Origin: Bromus sterilis
Taxonomy: Eukaryota; Streptophyta; Magnoliopsida; Poales; Poaceae
Assembly (NCBI GenBank): GCA_950022295.1
Contig: OX465598.1
Location: forward strand, 174,858,001-174,922,000
DNA length: 64,000 nt
Direction of reading: 5' to 3'
Part shown: positions 1 through 11,200 of the stretch, one piece after another
How positions within the stretch are numbered: position 1 is the first letter of the stretch
Layout of the letters: every line of letters begins with the position of its first letter
Program-made: the position numbers and the translations under genes
Notes under the pieces: model-generated
Told to the model about the DNA's origin: nothing
Databases searched by the model: none
What the model saw: the letters and a program-made list of their open reading frames with translations, nothing else

Positions 1-82
1 AGGGAAATTGTTGCTGTCCTACAAAGCTCTGCGCTTGGAGGCCCAACATAGTCTACAAGAATAGAAGCGTGCGTAGACATCA
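1..82 (+). repeat. 3' end of the 5' LTR of element A
   Basis: The sequence ends in CA at 81-82 and is followed 9 bases later by the primer-binding site, which marks it as the last 82 bases of the 5' LTR. Its own start is beyond the left edge. Confidence 0.8.
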
Positions 83-91
83 AGCTATTTC

Positions 92-109
92 TGGCGCCGT
101 TGCCGGGGA
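92..109 (+). other. Primer-binding site of element A (tRNA-Asp type)
   Basis: TGGCGCCGTTGCCGGGGA is complementary to the 3' end of plant tRNA-Asp, the primer used by Athila-like gypsy elements. The same 18 bases recur at 15711-15728 in element B. Confidence 0.9.
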
Positions 110-209
110 GATAAGCATTGAAGGTATATCTTTAGATCTTGCAATTAAATCTTTTCGTTTCTTATTTTAATTTTCACTAGTTAGGCTTATGTAAAACAAC
201 AAAAATATT

Positions 210-881
210 ATGAGAGAGCTTTATGAGCTCTACCTTGAGTTGGGACATGAAGTGTTTGAAGAGAAAATAAAAAATCCTATGGAGCTTTACTATTTGCACA
301 ACACTCATGATAGTAGCAATGTTATTAGTATGTCTTCTTTGAATACCTTTGATCCTAATGATATGCAAAGCTATAAGCTTGGGGATGCTACGTTTTATGA
401 AGATGATCTTTTTAGCCCTCCATGTTTTGATAAGGAAATTTATTTTGATGATACTTCGCCTCCTATATATGATGATTATTGTGATGACACTTATGCTACA
501 AAGAATGAATCTTTGGAAGTGTATCATGATAATAATGATTCATGTGATAGCTATTTTCTTGAGTTTGCTCCCACTATTACTAATGAGAAGGATTTTGCTT
601 ATGTCGGGAGTAACAAATTTTCTATGCTTGTGGATCATGATAAGAAACTTTTATTTGATACTTATATTGTAGAGTTTTTTCATGATCCCACTGAAAATTA
701 TTATGAGAGGGGAACATATGCTCATAGATACTTCAATAATATCAAATTCCCTCTCTTTATGTTGGAAGTTTTGAAATTACACTTGTTTTGCCTTCCTATG
801 ATAACATCTTTATGCTTCAATGAGTTATTCCTCTATAAGATCCCTTTGCATAGGAAGCATGTTAGACTTAAATGTGTTTGA
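210..881 (+). CDS. Element A ORF of unknown function (223 aa)
   Basis: An uninterrupted frame from ATG 210 to the TGA at 879-881, lying 100 bases after the primer-binding site, where a gag gene would be expected. The protein is rich in Asp, Asn, Tyr and Phe, with an acidic first half (several DD pairs at about residues 70-105) and a hydrophobic, Leu/Cys-rich end (about residues 178-205). It lacks a zinc knuckle and shows no gag, protease or polymerase motif. It resembles, in my recollection, an ORF often annotated as hypothetical in non-autonomous Triticeae Athila-like elements. Element B carries a gag remnant in the same slot instead. An intact frame in an otherwise broken element may mean recent transposition rather than function. 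No role can be assigned. Confidence 0.5.
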   Translation: MRELYELYLELGHEVFEEKIKNPMELYYLHNTHDSSNVISMSSLNTFDPNDMQSYKLGDATFYEDDLFSPPCFDKEIYFDDTSPPIYDDYCDDTYATKNESLEVYHDNNDSCDSYFLEFAPTITNEKDFAYVGSNKFSMLVDHDKKLLFDTYIVEFFHDPTENYYERGTYAHRYFNNIKFPLFMLEVLKLHLFCLPMITSLCFNELFLYKIPLHRKHVRLKCV

Positions 882-3752
882 CAATTTCTTCTTGATGCTC
901 TCTTTTGTTCTTCAACTCTTATTCCTACGAGAGCATCATCAAAATCTTAGGCCTATCTTTATGGCTATAAAGAAAGAGCTCTAGGGAGACAACCCTTGTT
1001 ATCTTTACTTTGAGTTTTTACTTTCAGTTTTTAGTGGTATTGATGATTGTTACTACTGTAGCAACATTATTGTATCTTTATTTTCAAGCTTTGTGCCAAG
1101 TTATAGCCTCATATGACAAGGGAAGTAAAAGTTGTGACATGCTGTCCAGAAAACAGATTCTGTACTCGTGACGGGAAAATAAGATAAAATCACCAGTTCA
1201 TATTTTTGTGCTGAATTTTTTAGACATCGTGCTCTATACAATCACAGAACTTTCGTATGTTCTGAGTTTTTTTATTTGAGTTGCAGAAGTACCTCTAAAA
1301 AATTATTTACTACCTGTTGTTCTGTTTTTCACAGATTCTGCCACGTTTTGTCTCTCCTAACTTTTCCAAACCTTAAGGTGGCTTTTTCTTTGCAAAAACC
1401 TTTTGGCAATCTTGAGAAACAGTAGCTCTTCAAAAAAATCTTTATATCCAGTGGGGAAAAATTATTTATTAAGGGTACTAACCTCTCTAATCAGCTTATG
1501 ACGAGTTATGTATGAAGGGAGTTTTCAAGTGTGCGATGGAAGATGATGAAAGAAGATTCGGGAGTGTCAAGAGCTCATGATTGGGGATGACCCCATGAAT
1601 CCCCAACAAATAGTCAAGGAGACTCAAGCGTCTAAGCTTGGGTATGCCCCCGTGCATCCCCTTCTCCATCAACAATTATCAGTTCGTCCTTCGTCTCACT
1701 ATATTTTTATCACTTCATGCGTTATGTGCTTGGAGCGTCTCGCTCTAGGTTTTATTTTTAGTTTTCTTTAGCTTTTCCTTCTGTTCATAACAAGTTAGAT
1801 CCCGTCTTACTTTGTGTGGGAGAGAAAAACGCGCCACTTTCAAAATCTAGAACACATCATAGGATTCTTCATTCCTATCTTCTTGCTGTTGTGTGTTCTT
1901 TATCTTTCGTAGCTACTGCCATGTTTAGTTTTAGTTTTAGTTTGTCTTTAGCAAGAGCCTTGGCTTTTGTTTAGTTTATTGCTGGAACTCTCTTTGGTTT
2001 TCATGTTTATCTTGTTAAGAGAGTTGGTTATTGCACTGAGATTGTCTCTTGTCTTGAAAGTAGGTAATTGAGATTGCTATTTAATTTTAGTAGTAACTTG
2101 CAATAGTTTTGAGGTCTTGATGTGAGTAATGTTTGAAATTTTGGTGTCAAGAGCTCTAGCCTATTAGTGATAGGTGTCGTATTTTGGGCAATCCGTGTTT
2201 ATTTTCAAAAACCTACAAAACTAGTTTAGAACTCTAGCTACTAGATGGATCGTTAATCTTTGGAGGGATCAGATATTAGAGTACACTCACGTACCATGAG
2301 TCGAGGATGCGCAAGGATAACCAAACCCCCATACACTCCTCCTCGGGTTACTTGTCTCTTTGTGAACCTCCTTATTAGATTGAGAGTTACTGACAATAAG
2401 TGCATGAGTTCTTCGGACTAATATAAGTATTGAAAGTTGACACTTCTACCTCCTCATATTTGCTAGCCTCTCCTGTGTCATGCTTTGTCTTCTTCTCACT
2501 CCGAGAGTTGGCGTCCACCTTTGTCGGTACAGCCAAACCCTTGGCATGATACACTCTGTCATCATAAACCTAATTATATCTTTCCTCAAAACAGCCACCA
2601 TACCTACCTATCAAGGAATTTCCATAGCCTTTTCGAGATATATTGTCATGCAACATCCACCTCTTCATGACTTGATCATCATGTCATACATGTTCTTGCT
2701 ACACTGGCAGCGGTATACATTGCATACATCATTATAGCTACATCTTCTTTATGATTTGAGTACCTTGTAAAGTGTGAAAGATCTTCTATACTTCTTGTAT
2801 AATAGAGTGTTGCCCTTAAGTGAGGAAAAGATCCCAAAGAGGACAAATTTAAAAGGTCCCAAAGAGGACAAATCAGAGTTAAATAGAAAGAGACATTGAG
2901 GCAACCAAAAAAATACAAAAAATAGAAAAAAGAGAAAAACAAATAAAAAAGAGAGAAAGGGGCAACACTACTATCTTTTTGAAAGATCCACACTAGTACT
3001 CCCTCTTATCCTTGTACTCCATAGAGATGATCATTCATGCGTATAGCTATGTGGGACCTTCAAACTATAGAACTTGGCTTGAATATTCTAAGGATGAGCC
3101 TCCTCAAAAGAGCTCTAGGTCTTCATGAGCAAGCAAGTTAGATACACCCCACTAGTTCCATTGGAGAGCTTTTCAGCTCATATGTGCATCCGTTGCATGG
3201 TAATCTCTACTCCTCACATCATATCTATCATTTGGCCTTCTCGCCTATAATTGTCCTCATTGATGTGAGCCTTTATCACCATTTTTGTCTTCCTCCTCCA
3301 CCATATTCTCTCTTTGCCATCCTAAGTGTCAACTTTCGTGCTTACGCTCATCCATTGCATGAGTGTTCAAAATATCAAACAGGAGTGGATCAAATTGACT
3401 TGTACCTGGCTAGTGGTCTGGGGACGAGTCAAGATAAGATTCCGAAGAAGACCAAGTGTGAAACCTTGGTAGATTGAGTGCTCAAAAAAATATTTTTTCT
3501 CTCGTATTCCCATATTCCACTTCTCGCACGCAAACACCATTTGGAGACATTTGAGTCACGGACAGCTATGACCTCTTGCAGCTAATGTTCTTTCGTTGCT
3601 TGTTTCAATGACAATATAGACTCTTGCCTGTTATGACTTGAATTGAATCACATATTTTGATTGCTTTACTTTCAAAATTCTTATATGGTTGCTAGCATGT
3701 CACCACAGAAATTATGCTTGTTATCATTTACCTACTCGAGGACGAGCAGGAA
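882..3752 (+). other. Non-coding internal region of element A
   Basis: About 2.9 kb without a credible gene. It contains short copies of the polypurine-like motif agcttggg followed by GC-rich palindromic sequence at 1577-1665, a poly-purine block at 2880-2965, and long stretches shared with the internal region of element B (16690-19600). ORFs of 60-104 codons here show no conserved motif and are not supported. Confidence 0.6.
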
Positions 3753-3768
3753 TTAAGCTTGGGGATGT
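3753..3768 (+). other. Polypurine tract of element A
   Basis: A purine-rich run (ttaagcttggggatgt) sits directly before the 3' LTR start at 3769. The equivalent site in element B is 19605-19622. Confidence 0.75.
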
Positions 3769-4884
3769 TGATACGTCCCAAACGTATCTATAATTTCTGC
3801 TTGCTCCATGCATTTTTGTGTGATATCGTTATGCTTTTGATACACTTTCATATCTTTTTATAACATATTTTGGAACTAACCTATTAATGGTTGCAAAAGT
3901 GCACAAGTTCTTGTTTTTTTACTTTATGTGTAGAAATTAATTGGATAAAGGAAAAATCACAAAAAAAAGCCTTGTAGGAGTTGGACTCTAACTCTCCCGA
4001 AATCTGTCCCCACCAGACAGGTTTTAAAGATTGCCTCGGAAACGCTAGATGACGGCCTCAAACGGAAAAACTTAAAACTACAAAGTTGTAGGGATTTTTT
4101 CCGGTAGATCTAGACATAAAACTCGGCCCAATCGGAGGTTGAATGCTCCCCGGAGCACCAAAATACCGAAGACGTAATCTGGATTACGGGAATCCGAGAG
4201 TCTATATAAAGAGAGGAAACCTAGGTCAAAGGGCACCACGAAATTTCCTCCCCCTTGGCAGCCGTCTTGAGGGGGAGATCAATCTCCACAGCAGCACCAT
4301 CTCCAAGGAAGAAGAAGGTGGCCAAGGGCCGCTGCCCCCAAGGGCCGTGGCCGCCGCCGCCGCCGTCTCCTTCATCTCCTCCGGGCTGCACCTCTCCATC
4401 AACAACTTTCCCTCTCACCATGTCCATGTGTGAGTAGTTTCCCTCAGGGCTAAGGTTTCTAACAGTACCTATGTGGTCAATTCTCTCTCCCATGATGTGA
4501 TCTTCTTTGTGATCATAGGCTATGTTAATATAGGGTGATCCCGTGATATTTCCCCTTCTTCTATGTATTGGATTTGATGTACTCAATTGATCCTATCTAG
4601 TATAATCCCCGAGACCATGGTGACATCGGTCTATTGGACATGGGTTAGAAGAATATTTTCATGAGTGATTTCCTCTTTTGTGTGTGGATTGAATATTGAG
4701 AGTATCTTGGTACTTGTCTTTGACTATCCTTTAGATATGTTTTGGTGATTGTGGTACTCTCTTTGGATGGCCGCGGTGCAGTGGTAAATCCATAGATGGG
4801 AACTACGAACTCTGAGGTGTGCTTTTGTAGCCCTACACAATTCTCGTCCTCTCTTGACCACAAAGGAATGACCTCCGAGTACTT
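3769..4884 (+). repeat. 3' LTR of element A, incomplete
   Basis: Starts TGATACGTCC next to the polypurine tract. It carries a TATA box (4203-4210) and typical untranslated LTR sequence, but ends without the expected CA terminus at the junction with element C. It resembles the element B LTRs at its start only, so A and B are related subfamilies rather than copies of one element. The ORFs at 4143-4586 lie in the LTR leader and are not genes. Confidence 0.75.
4203..4210 (+). promoter_or_regulatory. TATA box of the element A LTR
   Basis: TATATAAA in the middle of the LTR, about 430 bases from its start and followed by a GC-rich leader, the usual position of the U3/R boundary. Confidence 0.6.
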
Positions 4885-6512
4885 TTCTTGATGAACTTTT
4901 CCTTCAGGTCCGCCCAGGAGGTGACGGAATCCTCTGGGAGGTTTTTGAACCATGTGCGAGCCGGCCCTTCCAACATCATTGTGAGGTAACGGGAACAAAC
5001 TCCTTCACTGGCTTGTAACATGTCCATGGCTAGGTCATAACTTTTGATCCAAGCTGTCGGGTCCATGTCAGCTGTATAGTTCATGATCTTACGTGGGCCC
5101 TTGAAATCTGACGGCAAGTGTGTATTTTGTAGTGCCGACACTAGGCATCGGTTGCCAACGGATCTGCTGATGAACTCGGCGTCTTCATCTTGGGGTGGGG
5201 GTTGGACCATCTGCTCTACCCGGCGTTCGGGATAGAAGCTGGACGGTATGTCTTGGATCCTTATCTCCCCCGGCGGGTCCTGCGCTGGTGGAGCTCTGCG
5301 CTGGCGATGGCTGCTCGAGCCGGCTGGAGCCGGTGAATGCACTTGCTGGCTCGTACTCCGATACGGGGTCTCATGTAGGTATTGGAATCCCTGTGAGTAC
5401 TGGGCTTGCTGTGTGATTGCGGTTTTGAGCAGATCGATTGCCCCTTGAGTGGCCTGGTCCTCCGAAGTGTTTTCGTGCGCAGGCACGCTGGCGAGGAACC
5501 GTGTCGCTGCCACCACATTAGCCATGGGGTTACTGAAATGATCCGGGGGCGTATGGAATCGTTCCTGCCATGGTGATGGGACAGGTTGCCTTGGTGGCGT
5601 ATACCTTGGGGGAGTCGACTGATGTATATCCTGGAACAGTCTCCGGACCGGGAGATCAACGGGGATCCGACTCGCGGTTCCTGCGGGGCGTGCGTTGGCG
5701 AGACTTAGTCTCTGGGCTTCTATCAACTCCGACTCGTGTCGTAAGCGCCTGGTTTCTTAGGCGAGTTGGGTTTCTCTTTCCACCATTTGTGCATTCTGGG
5801 AGTTAATTTCCCTCTGAATGCTCGTCACCTGGGCCTTGAGTCCATTGACCCTGGTTCTCTAGGCTTGCTGGTTTTCAGCAGTCATCGGCGCAGCTAAGGC
5901 TTCATCCAAGGCGTTTAGGGCATCTGAGAGGACTTCTGCTCCCGTGAGAACTTCTGGTTGTTCCCTATCTGGATTAGGGGCCATGTTGTGAGCTGTCTCC
6001 GTGTTCCGATTCTGCGCCGCGCCCTGGGCCGGATAACTTCCCTGTCCTTCGGTACCTGCCATGAACACTGTCACGCAGTATGGAGGCTCGTACTGTGGGA
6101 AGTCGGGGTCATATTCTGCTGTTCCCGGGCCGAGTCTGTTGCTCCCGGCGGATCGGATGGAGCCGGTATCTGCAAATCTTGTTTCACTTGGATGCGATCT
6201 AGTGTCAGATATTTCTTCCAAGGTGTCGGGTGCCAGGGGCTCGACAGAGCGCGCCGACTCCGGAGATCCAGCGATGAACCCGACAAAAGTGTGCCTTGAG
6301 CCGGCATGTCGCCGACTCGAGGTTTCCAGGGGGACTTCAGGATCCGGCTCTGGCTCAGATCCATCTGTTTTCCCAATGAAGATATGATTAGACCTGATCG
6401 GGACCCGATAACAGGATTTGACGGAATCAGCGTCAGGGCCCCAAGTCGAGTCATCGATACAGAGCTTTCCACGTCGGCTTCTGGTGATTCGCCCAGCCAC
6501 GAATCCTTCCAT
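4885..6512 (-). pseudogene. gag of element C, broken and truncated
   Basis: The best start is the ATG at 6510-6512, shortly after the primer-binding site; reading further upstream would run into the LTR. The frame continues to the truncation at about 4885 but is interrupted by TAG at 5859-5861 and TAA at 5757-5759; both sides of each stop stay in the same frame, so these are point nonsense changes. Gag encodes the capsid-like structural protein that packages the element RNA. The C-terminal part (about 5190-4890) has the retrotransposon gag core: a MDPTAWI stretch, an RTWFKNLP motif and SWADLKEKF, all typical of plant gypsy gag. The N-terminal half is low-complexity, rich in Pro, Gln and Glu, with a coiled-coil-like stretch at 5740-5850. 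The zinc knuckle would lie beyond the break. The last residues before the stop at 4833 come from element A and are not gag. Confidence 0.8.
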
Positions 6513-6555
6513 ACCTTGCAGAGCTCCCCCTAGAATCTCAACATCTGCGAGCGCA

Positions 6556-6576
6556 GGCCCCACGGTGGGCACCAAC
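6556..6576 (-). other. Putative primer-binding site of element C
   Basis: Directly inside the LTR end, the minus strand reads TTGGTGCCCACCGTGGGG, the position of a primer-binding site. I cannot assign the tRNA with certainty. Confidence 0.4.
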
Positions 6577-7125
6577 TGTTGTGGGAAAGTCACGGCAGAT
6601 GTCCGTAGAGTCGGACATATCATGGGACCTTTGCTGCGAGGCGAATTCGAGGAGAGAGTCGACATAGACACGGGACTCGGCGATTTACCCAGGTTCGGCC
6701 CCGTCGATGCGGTAAAGACCTACTCCTACTTCTTGACTATTGTGGGATCAACTCCTCAATAGGAAGATCCGATCGTATCGATTACAGTGGCGATGTTTTG
6801 CAACCTTAGTCTCGTGGAGATCTAGGTTATAGCGCGAGTTCTCTAGTCCTGGCTTGAGGTAAATTCTTGCTCTGGCTCCCGTGGACCTCAGCTTATAAAG
6901 GTGCCGGGTCCCGGGATTCCTAGAGTCCGACTCCTACGCGATGTGGAGTTCTACTTTACAAGTTTGCTACGTGCTATACAAGGTAAGTCGAATTCCTTCT
7001 AGGGCTTCAATCTTCACGCTTGGCACGTCACACTCCTGGCCGGGTCTTCTTTTTGTTCCTTCATATGTAAGTCAGCCCAGAGGTTTCTAATGCCGGGTCT
7101 ATGGGCCTGATCCATCCCCCCAACA
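6577..7125 (-). repeat. 5' LTR of element C
   Basis: 549 bp bounded by TGTTG at 6577 and CAACA at 7121-7125, i.e. perfect 5-bp inverted ends. On the minus strand a TATAAG box lies mid-LTR (near 6893-6900). The flanking base set on the right is GACTC; the matching left target duplication is not in the window because the element is truncated. Confidence 0.75.
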
Positions 7126-7351
7126 GACTCCCCGAGTCCTAGCCTAGTATATAAAGGTTGGGAGGGGAGACTTCCTGATCATCCAATACACAATCTACTC
7201 TCCTGGTCTTGCGAGAACTCGCCTTGGCCTCCCTTGTAATCGCCTCCTCACGCAATAATATCGAGCAGCAAGTGCTTCTCCTGTTAGCCGACGAGTATCG
7301 TCCAACCTGGTCCTTCTCTATGACTAACCCAGGGTCCCTGACCATGGGATT
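7126..7351 (+). repeat. Fragment of another gypsy LTR
   Basis: Has a TATA box (tatataaa near 7149-7156) followed by an LTR-like R/U5 segment that ends abruptly where homology to the long-LTR family (element D) begins at about 7352. Neither end is a proper LTR terminus, so only a fragment can be claimed. Confidence 0.4.
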
Positions 7352-7663
7352 TGCCGAGGCTTCCGAGAACATTTTCCGGTGCGCTATAGAAATATCTCGT
7401 TTACTTATTAAACGGGGTTTTTCGTTCTGTTGGGTGCGTCTGTTCTCGTGCGGTTTTCGCGTCGGTGATTGGGCGAAACCCGGTGTCGCAAAGGTCGAGT
7501 GTCAGGGTGGCAAGGGTCGGTCTCCATCCGGTACGAGATAAGAGGGGGGGAAATAATCGTCGATCGATAAATCGGGGATGCAAACACGGTAAAAAATCCA
7601 CAAAATCAAACAATTCACACTGAAAACAAGATTTTTATTTTTTCTGAAATCTGGGTTGTTACA
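7352..7663 (-). repeat. 3' LTR of element D, truncated
   Basis: Matches the right-hand ends of the D 5' LTR (12226-12538) and of the F LTR (63640-63951) and ends TTACA at 7659-7663. Only the LTR start (minus strand) is left; the remainder was removed at 7352. Confidence 0.8.
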
Positions 7664-8265
7664 ATACAACACCACCAACAAAGGATCTCGTCCCGAGATC
7701 CAGGACGATCCGGGGGAGAGGGGAAGGGGGAAAGAAGAGAGCCGATGATCTTCAACACCACCAAGGGACTCTGCTCCATGCCGACGTCGAACTTCCGTCG
7801 AGATAAATTTCCGCAGAGAGATGGCGACGTCGAAGAACGAAACCATCGGGAGATCAAGAGGAAGAACAACAACGAGAACCGAATCAAAAGGATAGTGTTC
7901 CCGCTGAAAATCGTGAATACACCAGGGAAGAGGATGAAGTCGACAGAAGACCAAGATGTTAACCAGAGTCGGAGACGCTAAAGGTACTACATGAATTCCC
8001 AAACCTGAGATCGGAATTGAGACAATACGCTGCAAGCAAGGCATTGTAACGATTTCGACACTCCAAACACTCAATACCCTAGAGTTTGAAAAGGGGTAAG
8101 TCTAGAGTAAAACCCTTACGACACTTGTCCTCACCAGAGCATGGGTAAGGAGGAAAATAATCCTACTCTCCGATAACTAACTTAGTAACTACAAAATAGT
8201 TTTTGTCTAGACTCGACTTCGGCAAGAAAAGGGATCCTACGATCGGTAAGGCTCTGATACCAAGT
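7664..8265 (-). other. Residual internal domain of element D
   Basis: About 600 bp between the two LTRs. The part next to the 3' LTR contains a near-palindromic ggatctcg/cgagatcc sequence (near 7681-7702) that also occurs next to the F LTR at 63971-63990. The part next to the primer-binding site looks like an untranslated leader. A 190-codon minus frame (7502-8074) crosses the LTR boundary and has no known motif, so I do not call it a gene. Confidence 0.65.
8250..8262 (-). other. Primer-binding site of element D (tRNA-iMet type)
   Basis: On the minus strand TGGTATCAGAGCC, complementary to the initiator tRNA-Met 3' end, lies 3 bases inside the 5' LTR end at 8266. Confidence 0.85.
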
Positions 8266-11200
8266 TGTAAGGCCCGATATGCGGTACTGTTCCAGATCGA
8301 GATGTTTTCATCCAGATCCGGGGACGAAGCACATATCGGTCCCACCTCGACATATGGCATAGCCATATGCCTCGGATTCCCAACATGATATCACAACATT
8401 ACAGATACAAGGATACAACATCTCATACAATCGGCATACAACTTCCTTAAATACAATACATCAGCGGAAGATATATGTCTGAGTACAGACTACAATCAAA
8501 TGCCTACTAGCAAAGAGAAAATCATCGATCCCCATAACCACACTGGTCCAGGCCCTCCGCCGGGATCCGCCTAACTAGTCTTCGTCGAGTCTCCACGTGA
8601 AACGTCGATCACCATACCTGTTGTCGATCAAGAACCCTGAAAAGAGGTTGACTTCATCACTCGTCATTCTAGGACAACTAGTAGTTTACGTTAAGGATGG
8701 GGTAAGTGGTGAGGTTGCTGCCGCACTAGCATTTATGAAGTGGCTAACGATCTAGAGAGTAAGATAAGAAGCCAAGCATTCGATGAGGAATCGCCTCCAA
8801 CAAGTCTTGCGATCAGATACTTATGCAAACATAACACCTATCCTATCCTTGTCCTCCTCTTCACAACCTGACGAAGAAGAAGCAGTCAAGGCACACACAA
8901 GTTGATCAACTTATATTAAGATTATCTCAGTTGTTATTGTCTATGAACAAGGAGTAGGTCTCAAGTCGTCCATAACCGTGGACACGGCTTCTCGAAAAGA
9001 TTTAACCCTGCAGGGGTCTGCCAACTGCCCATTACAAGGCTCTGCACGCACGCCCATCTCTCTTAGTTTCTACCCATCACATGCAACCATTTTATGATTT
9101 TATTCCAAGAGATCCGGTACGACAGGTCCCTCTAGCTAACAACGAAAAAATCTGGGTGGCCCCCGGTGAGTCGACATCCAACTCAAAAGCCGGACGCGCT
9201 CTCGAATTGTCCTCTACCGTCCGGACGAGATCGGGTTAGCTACCCAAACAATGTGGAAAGCCCCCTAGCTCCCTGGGGTGGACCAACAAGAGAAACAATG
9301 TCTCCGCTGGCCCAAGTTATTTTAAAGGATATCTGCTAGGCGCGACCCGACACACATATATGCATGTTTTCAAATGGTAAACCAACTTGGGCCACCACTA
9401 GAAATGTTTGAAGCTAGGTAGGTATGAAAAGGGGACCACATAAAATCCCACACGCGGTTAGGCACGCTCAGTCTTAAAACCAATACCCGGAACTCGGATC
9501 CTAGGTGACTCGAACGGAACAAAGCGTCGGGGCGGGATAGCCTAAACCTTCCATCCTTCGCCGAATATAGTCAACATTATAATAATCGTATCCTCAACAA
9601 CAATATATTAATGTGATAGCCCAAACCAAGGTGTAACAAGGTAACATCGTAGCATCCTAAACATGCATACTAAGCAGGGGCTGAGCAACGAGCAACAGTA
9701 ACATAGCAGTACATGGTTTTCTGGGAGGGGACATGGCTGTATCGGTTTGAAAGAGGCTGTAAACATGTGGTAGGATCAAACATCGAACCTAACCTAGACT
9801 AGCATGAAAACCTATAGTTGAAATAGAATGGATCATAAGTAATGTATAGTCCTTGCCTATTCATAGTCGGGTTCCGAAGGTGTTGTTGATCGCAAGCTCG
9901 CATCGTCTTCGAGAGGTACCCGCGGAAGCACACAAGAGGTTAAGCACTGGAAAGCAATCAACGAGCAAGCATCTATTACTACGAAGAAAACACGAGCAAG
10001 CATCAACAAGAAGGCAACAAGAGACATCGCACCTATCGTCGAGAGTGATTACTAACAGGTTAAGTGGAGTACTCGTCACACACCACGATACCGCACATTT
10101 AGAAAGGTTCAAGTTGTTTAGCTACACAAGGTGATCAAAGGTTATTAAGATGGCATGTCACTCAAGCATGGAATAGCACACAAACATGGAAAGAGGTGAA
10201 GCATAAGGTGAACTATCTATGCTAGTCAATTTAAGTGAGGCACAACCTAAACATGGCATACACTAAGTACCCCACGACAATTTAAGTAATTGGTATTGTT
10301 ATGTCCTAAACCATATTTTAGGTTGGTTAAAAACATCAAACAATAGCATAAACACAAAGTACACGACAAAATAATCAAGTTACATATAAAGAACGCTCTT
10401 AACGGAGTTACGGTTAAAAAGATATAAGCAAAACAAGTTATGCACATATGCTGTTAACATCCGGAAGCACACTTTAGAGAAATGCATAATCAGGATAATG
10501 AATGCAAACATGCTCATAAATGATATGAAACTAAAGGAGACATGACAGGGAGGGCATGGCAAAAGGAATCTTGCAAATAGGCATCATGAACAATAAATTA
10601 TAGCTCATGCAAAATGCAGTAAAACATTACTGGTCGAGGACTTAGTGAAAATCAAGAAAACAGGCAGAAACTGTTATCATCATGCCATATAAACAGGGCT
10701 AAAACTATATGCAAAAGGGTAGCAACATGACATAGCAATATATGGGCATGAACTAGACATGATGGTGATCAGGTACAAACAAGAATCAAGGTCATAGGCA
10801 TAACAGATCAAAAGATATTAAGCGTGCAACATGGCATCGGAAAGTTACAGACTTAGTGAAAAACAGAGGTGGCTGTCAACAACAGCAGGATAGCAACTTT
10901 GGAGCTAAACATAACTATGACCAGAAATATAAACATGACAATGCAATACGTATAATGAAAGTAGACATGATGCTTAACAGTATGCAACAATGATCAATCC
11001 AATAGGCCTCATGGATGAGTCACAATCATCATGCAAACTTGCAATAAAATAACAGCAGCAACACATTAGCAGAAAATAATAGCAGTGAAGAGTCAAATGC
11101 CCACTTCAACAGAGATTAAAAAAATCAAGATGTTATCAAATCAAAGTGCTCACAAAAGATGAACTGAAGTACACACAAAACTAAACAGTTTTCCTTTTGG

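Larger units (their letters stand above)
1..4884 (+). mobile_element. Element A: Athila-like Ty3/gypsy retrotransposon, 3' LTR truncated
   Basis: The order is LTR end (1-82), tRNA-Asp-type primer-binding site (92-109), internal region (83-3768), polypurine tract and a second LTR beginning TGATACGTCC at 3769. The internal region parallels element B: the stretches around 2220-2350 and 17950-18080 are nearly the same. No protease, reverse transcriptase or integrase is visible, so the element is non-autonomous. The 3' LTR should end like positions 1-82 (...GACATCA) but runs into an unrelated gypsy gag at about 4884, so its last part was lost by deletion or rearrangement. The left part of the 5' LTR lies outside the window. 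The lineage call rests on the primer-binding site and LTR start; the family name is open. Confidence 0.85.
4885..7125 (-). mobile_element. Element C: Ty3/gypsy fragment (gag plus 5' LTR)
   Basis: Read on the minus strand this is a 5' LTR (7125-6577), a putative primer-binding site, a leader and a gag gene that stops abruptly at about 4885, where element A sequence begins. Protease and polymerase domains are absent, so the rest of the element was lost or lies left of the window. The LTR has clean TGTTG/CAACA ends. Gag length and leader arrangement suggest a Tat/RIRE2-like gypsy lineage, but that is inference. Confidence 0.75.

Noticed and set aside
2480..2993. Short ORFs in the A internal region
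   Set aside because: The parallel region of element B (18222-18887) has different stops, so no frame is conserved.
4143..4586. ORFs on both strands in the A LTR
   Set aside because: They cover the GC-rich transcribed leader of the LTR and show no conserved domain.
7502..8074. 190-codon minus-strand ORF
   Set aside because: Spans the D LTR boundary and the residual internal domain, and no known domain is visible.
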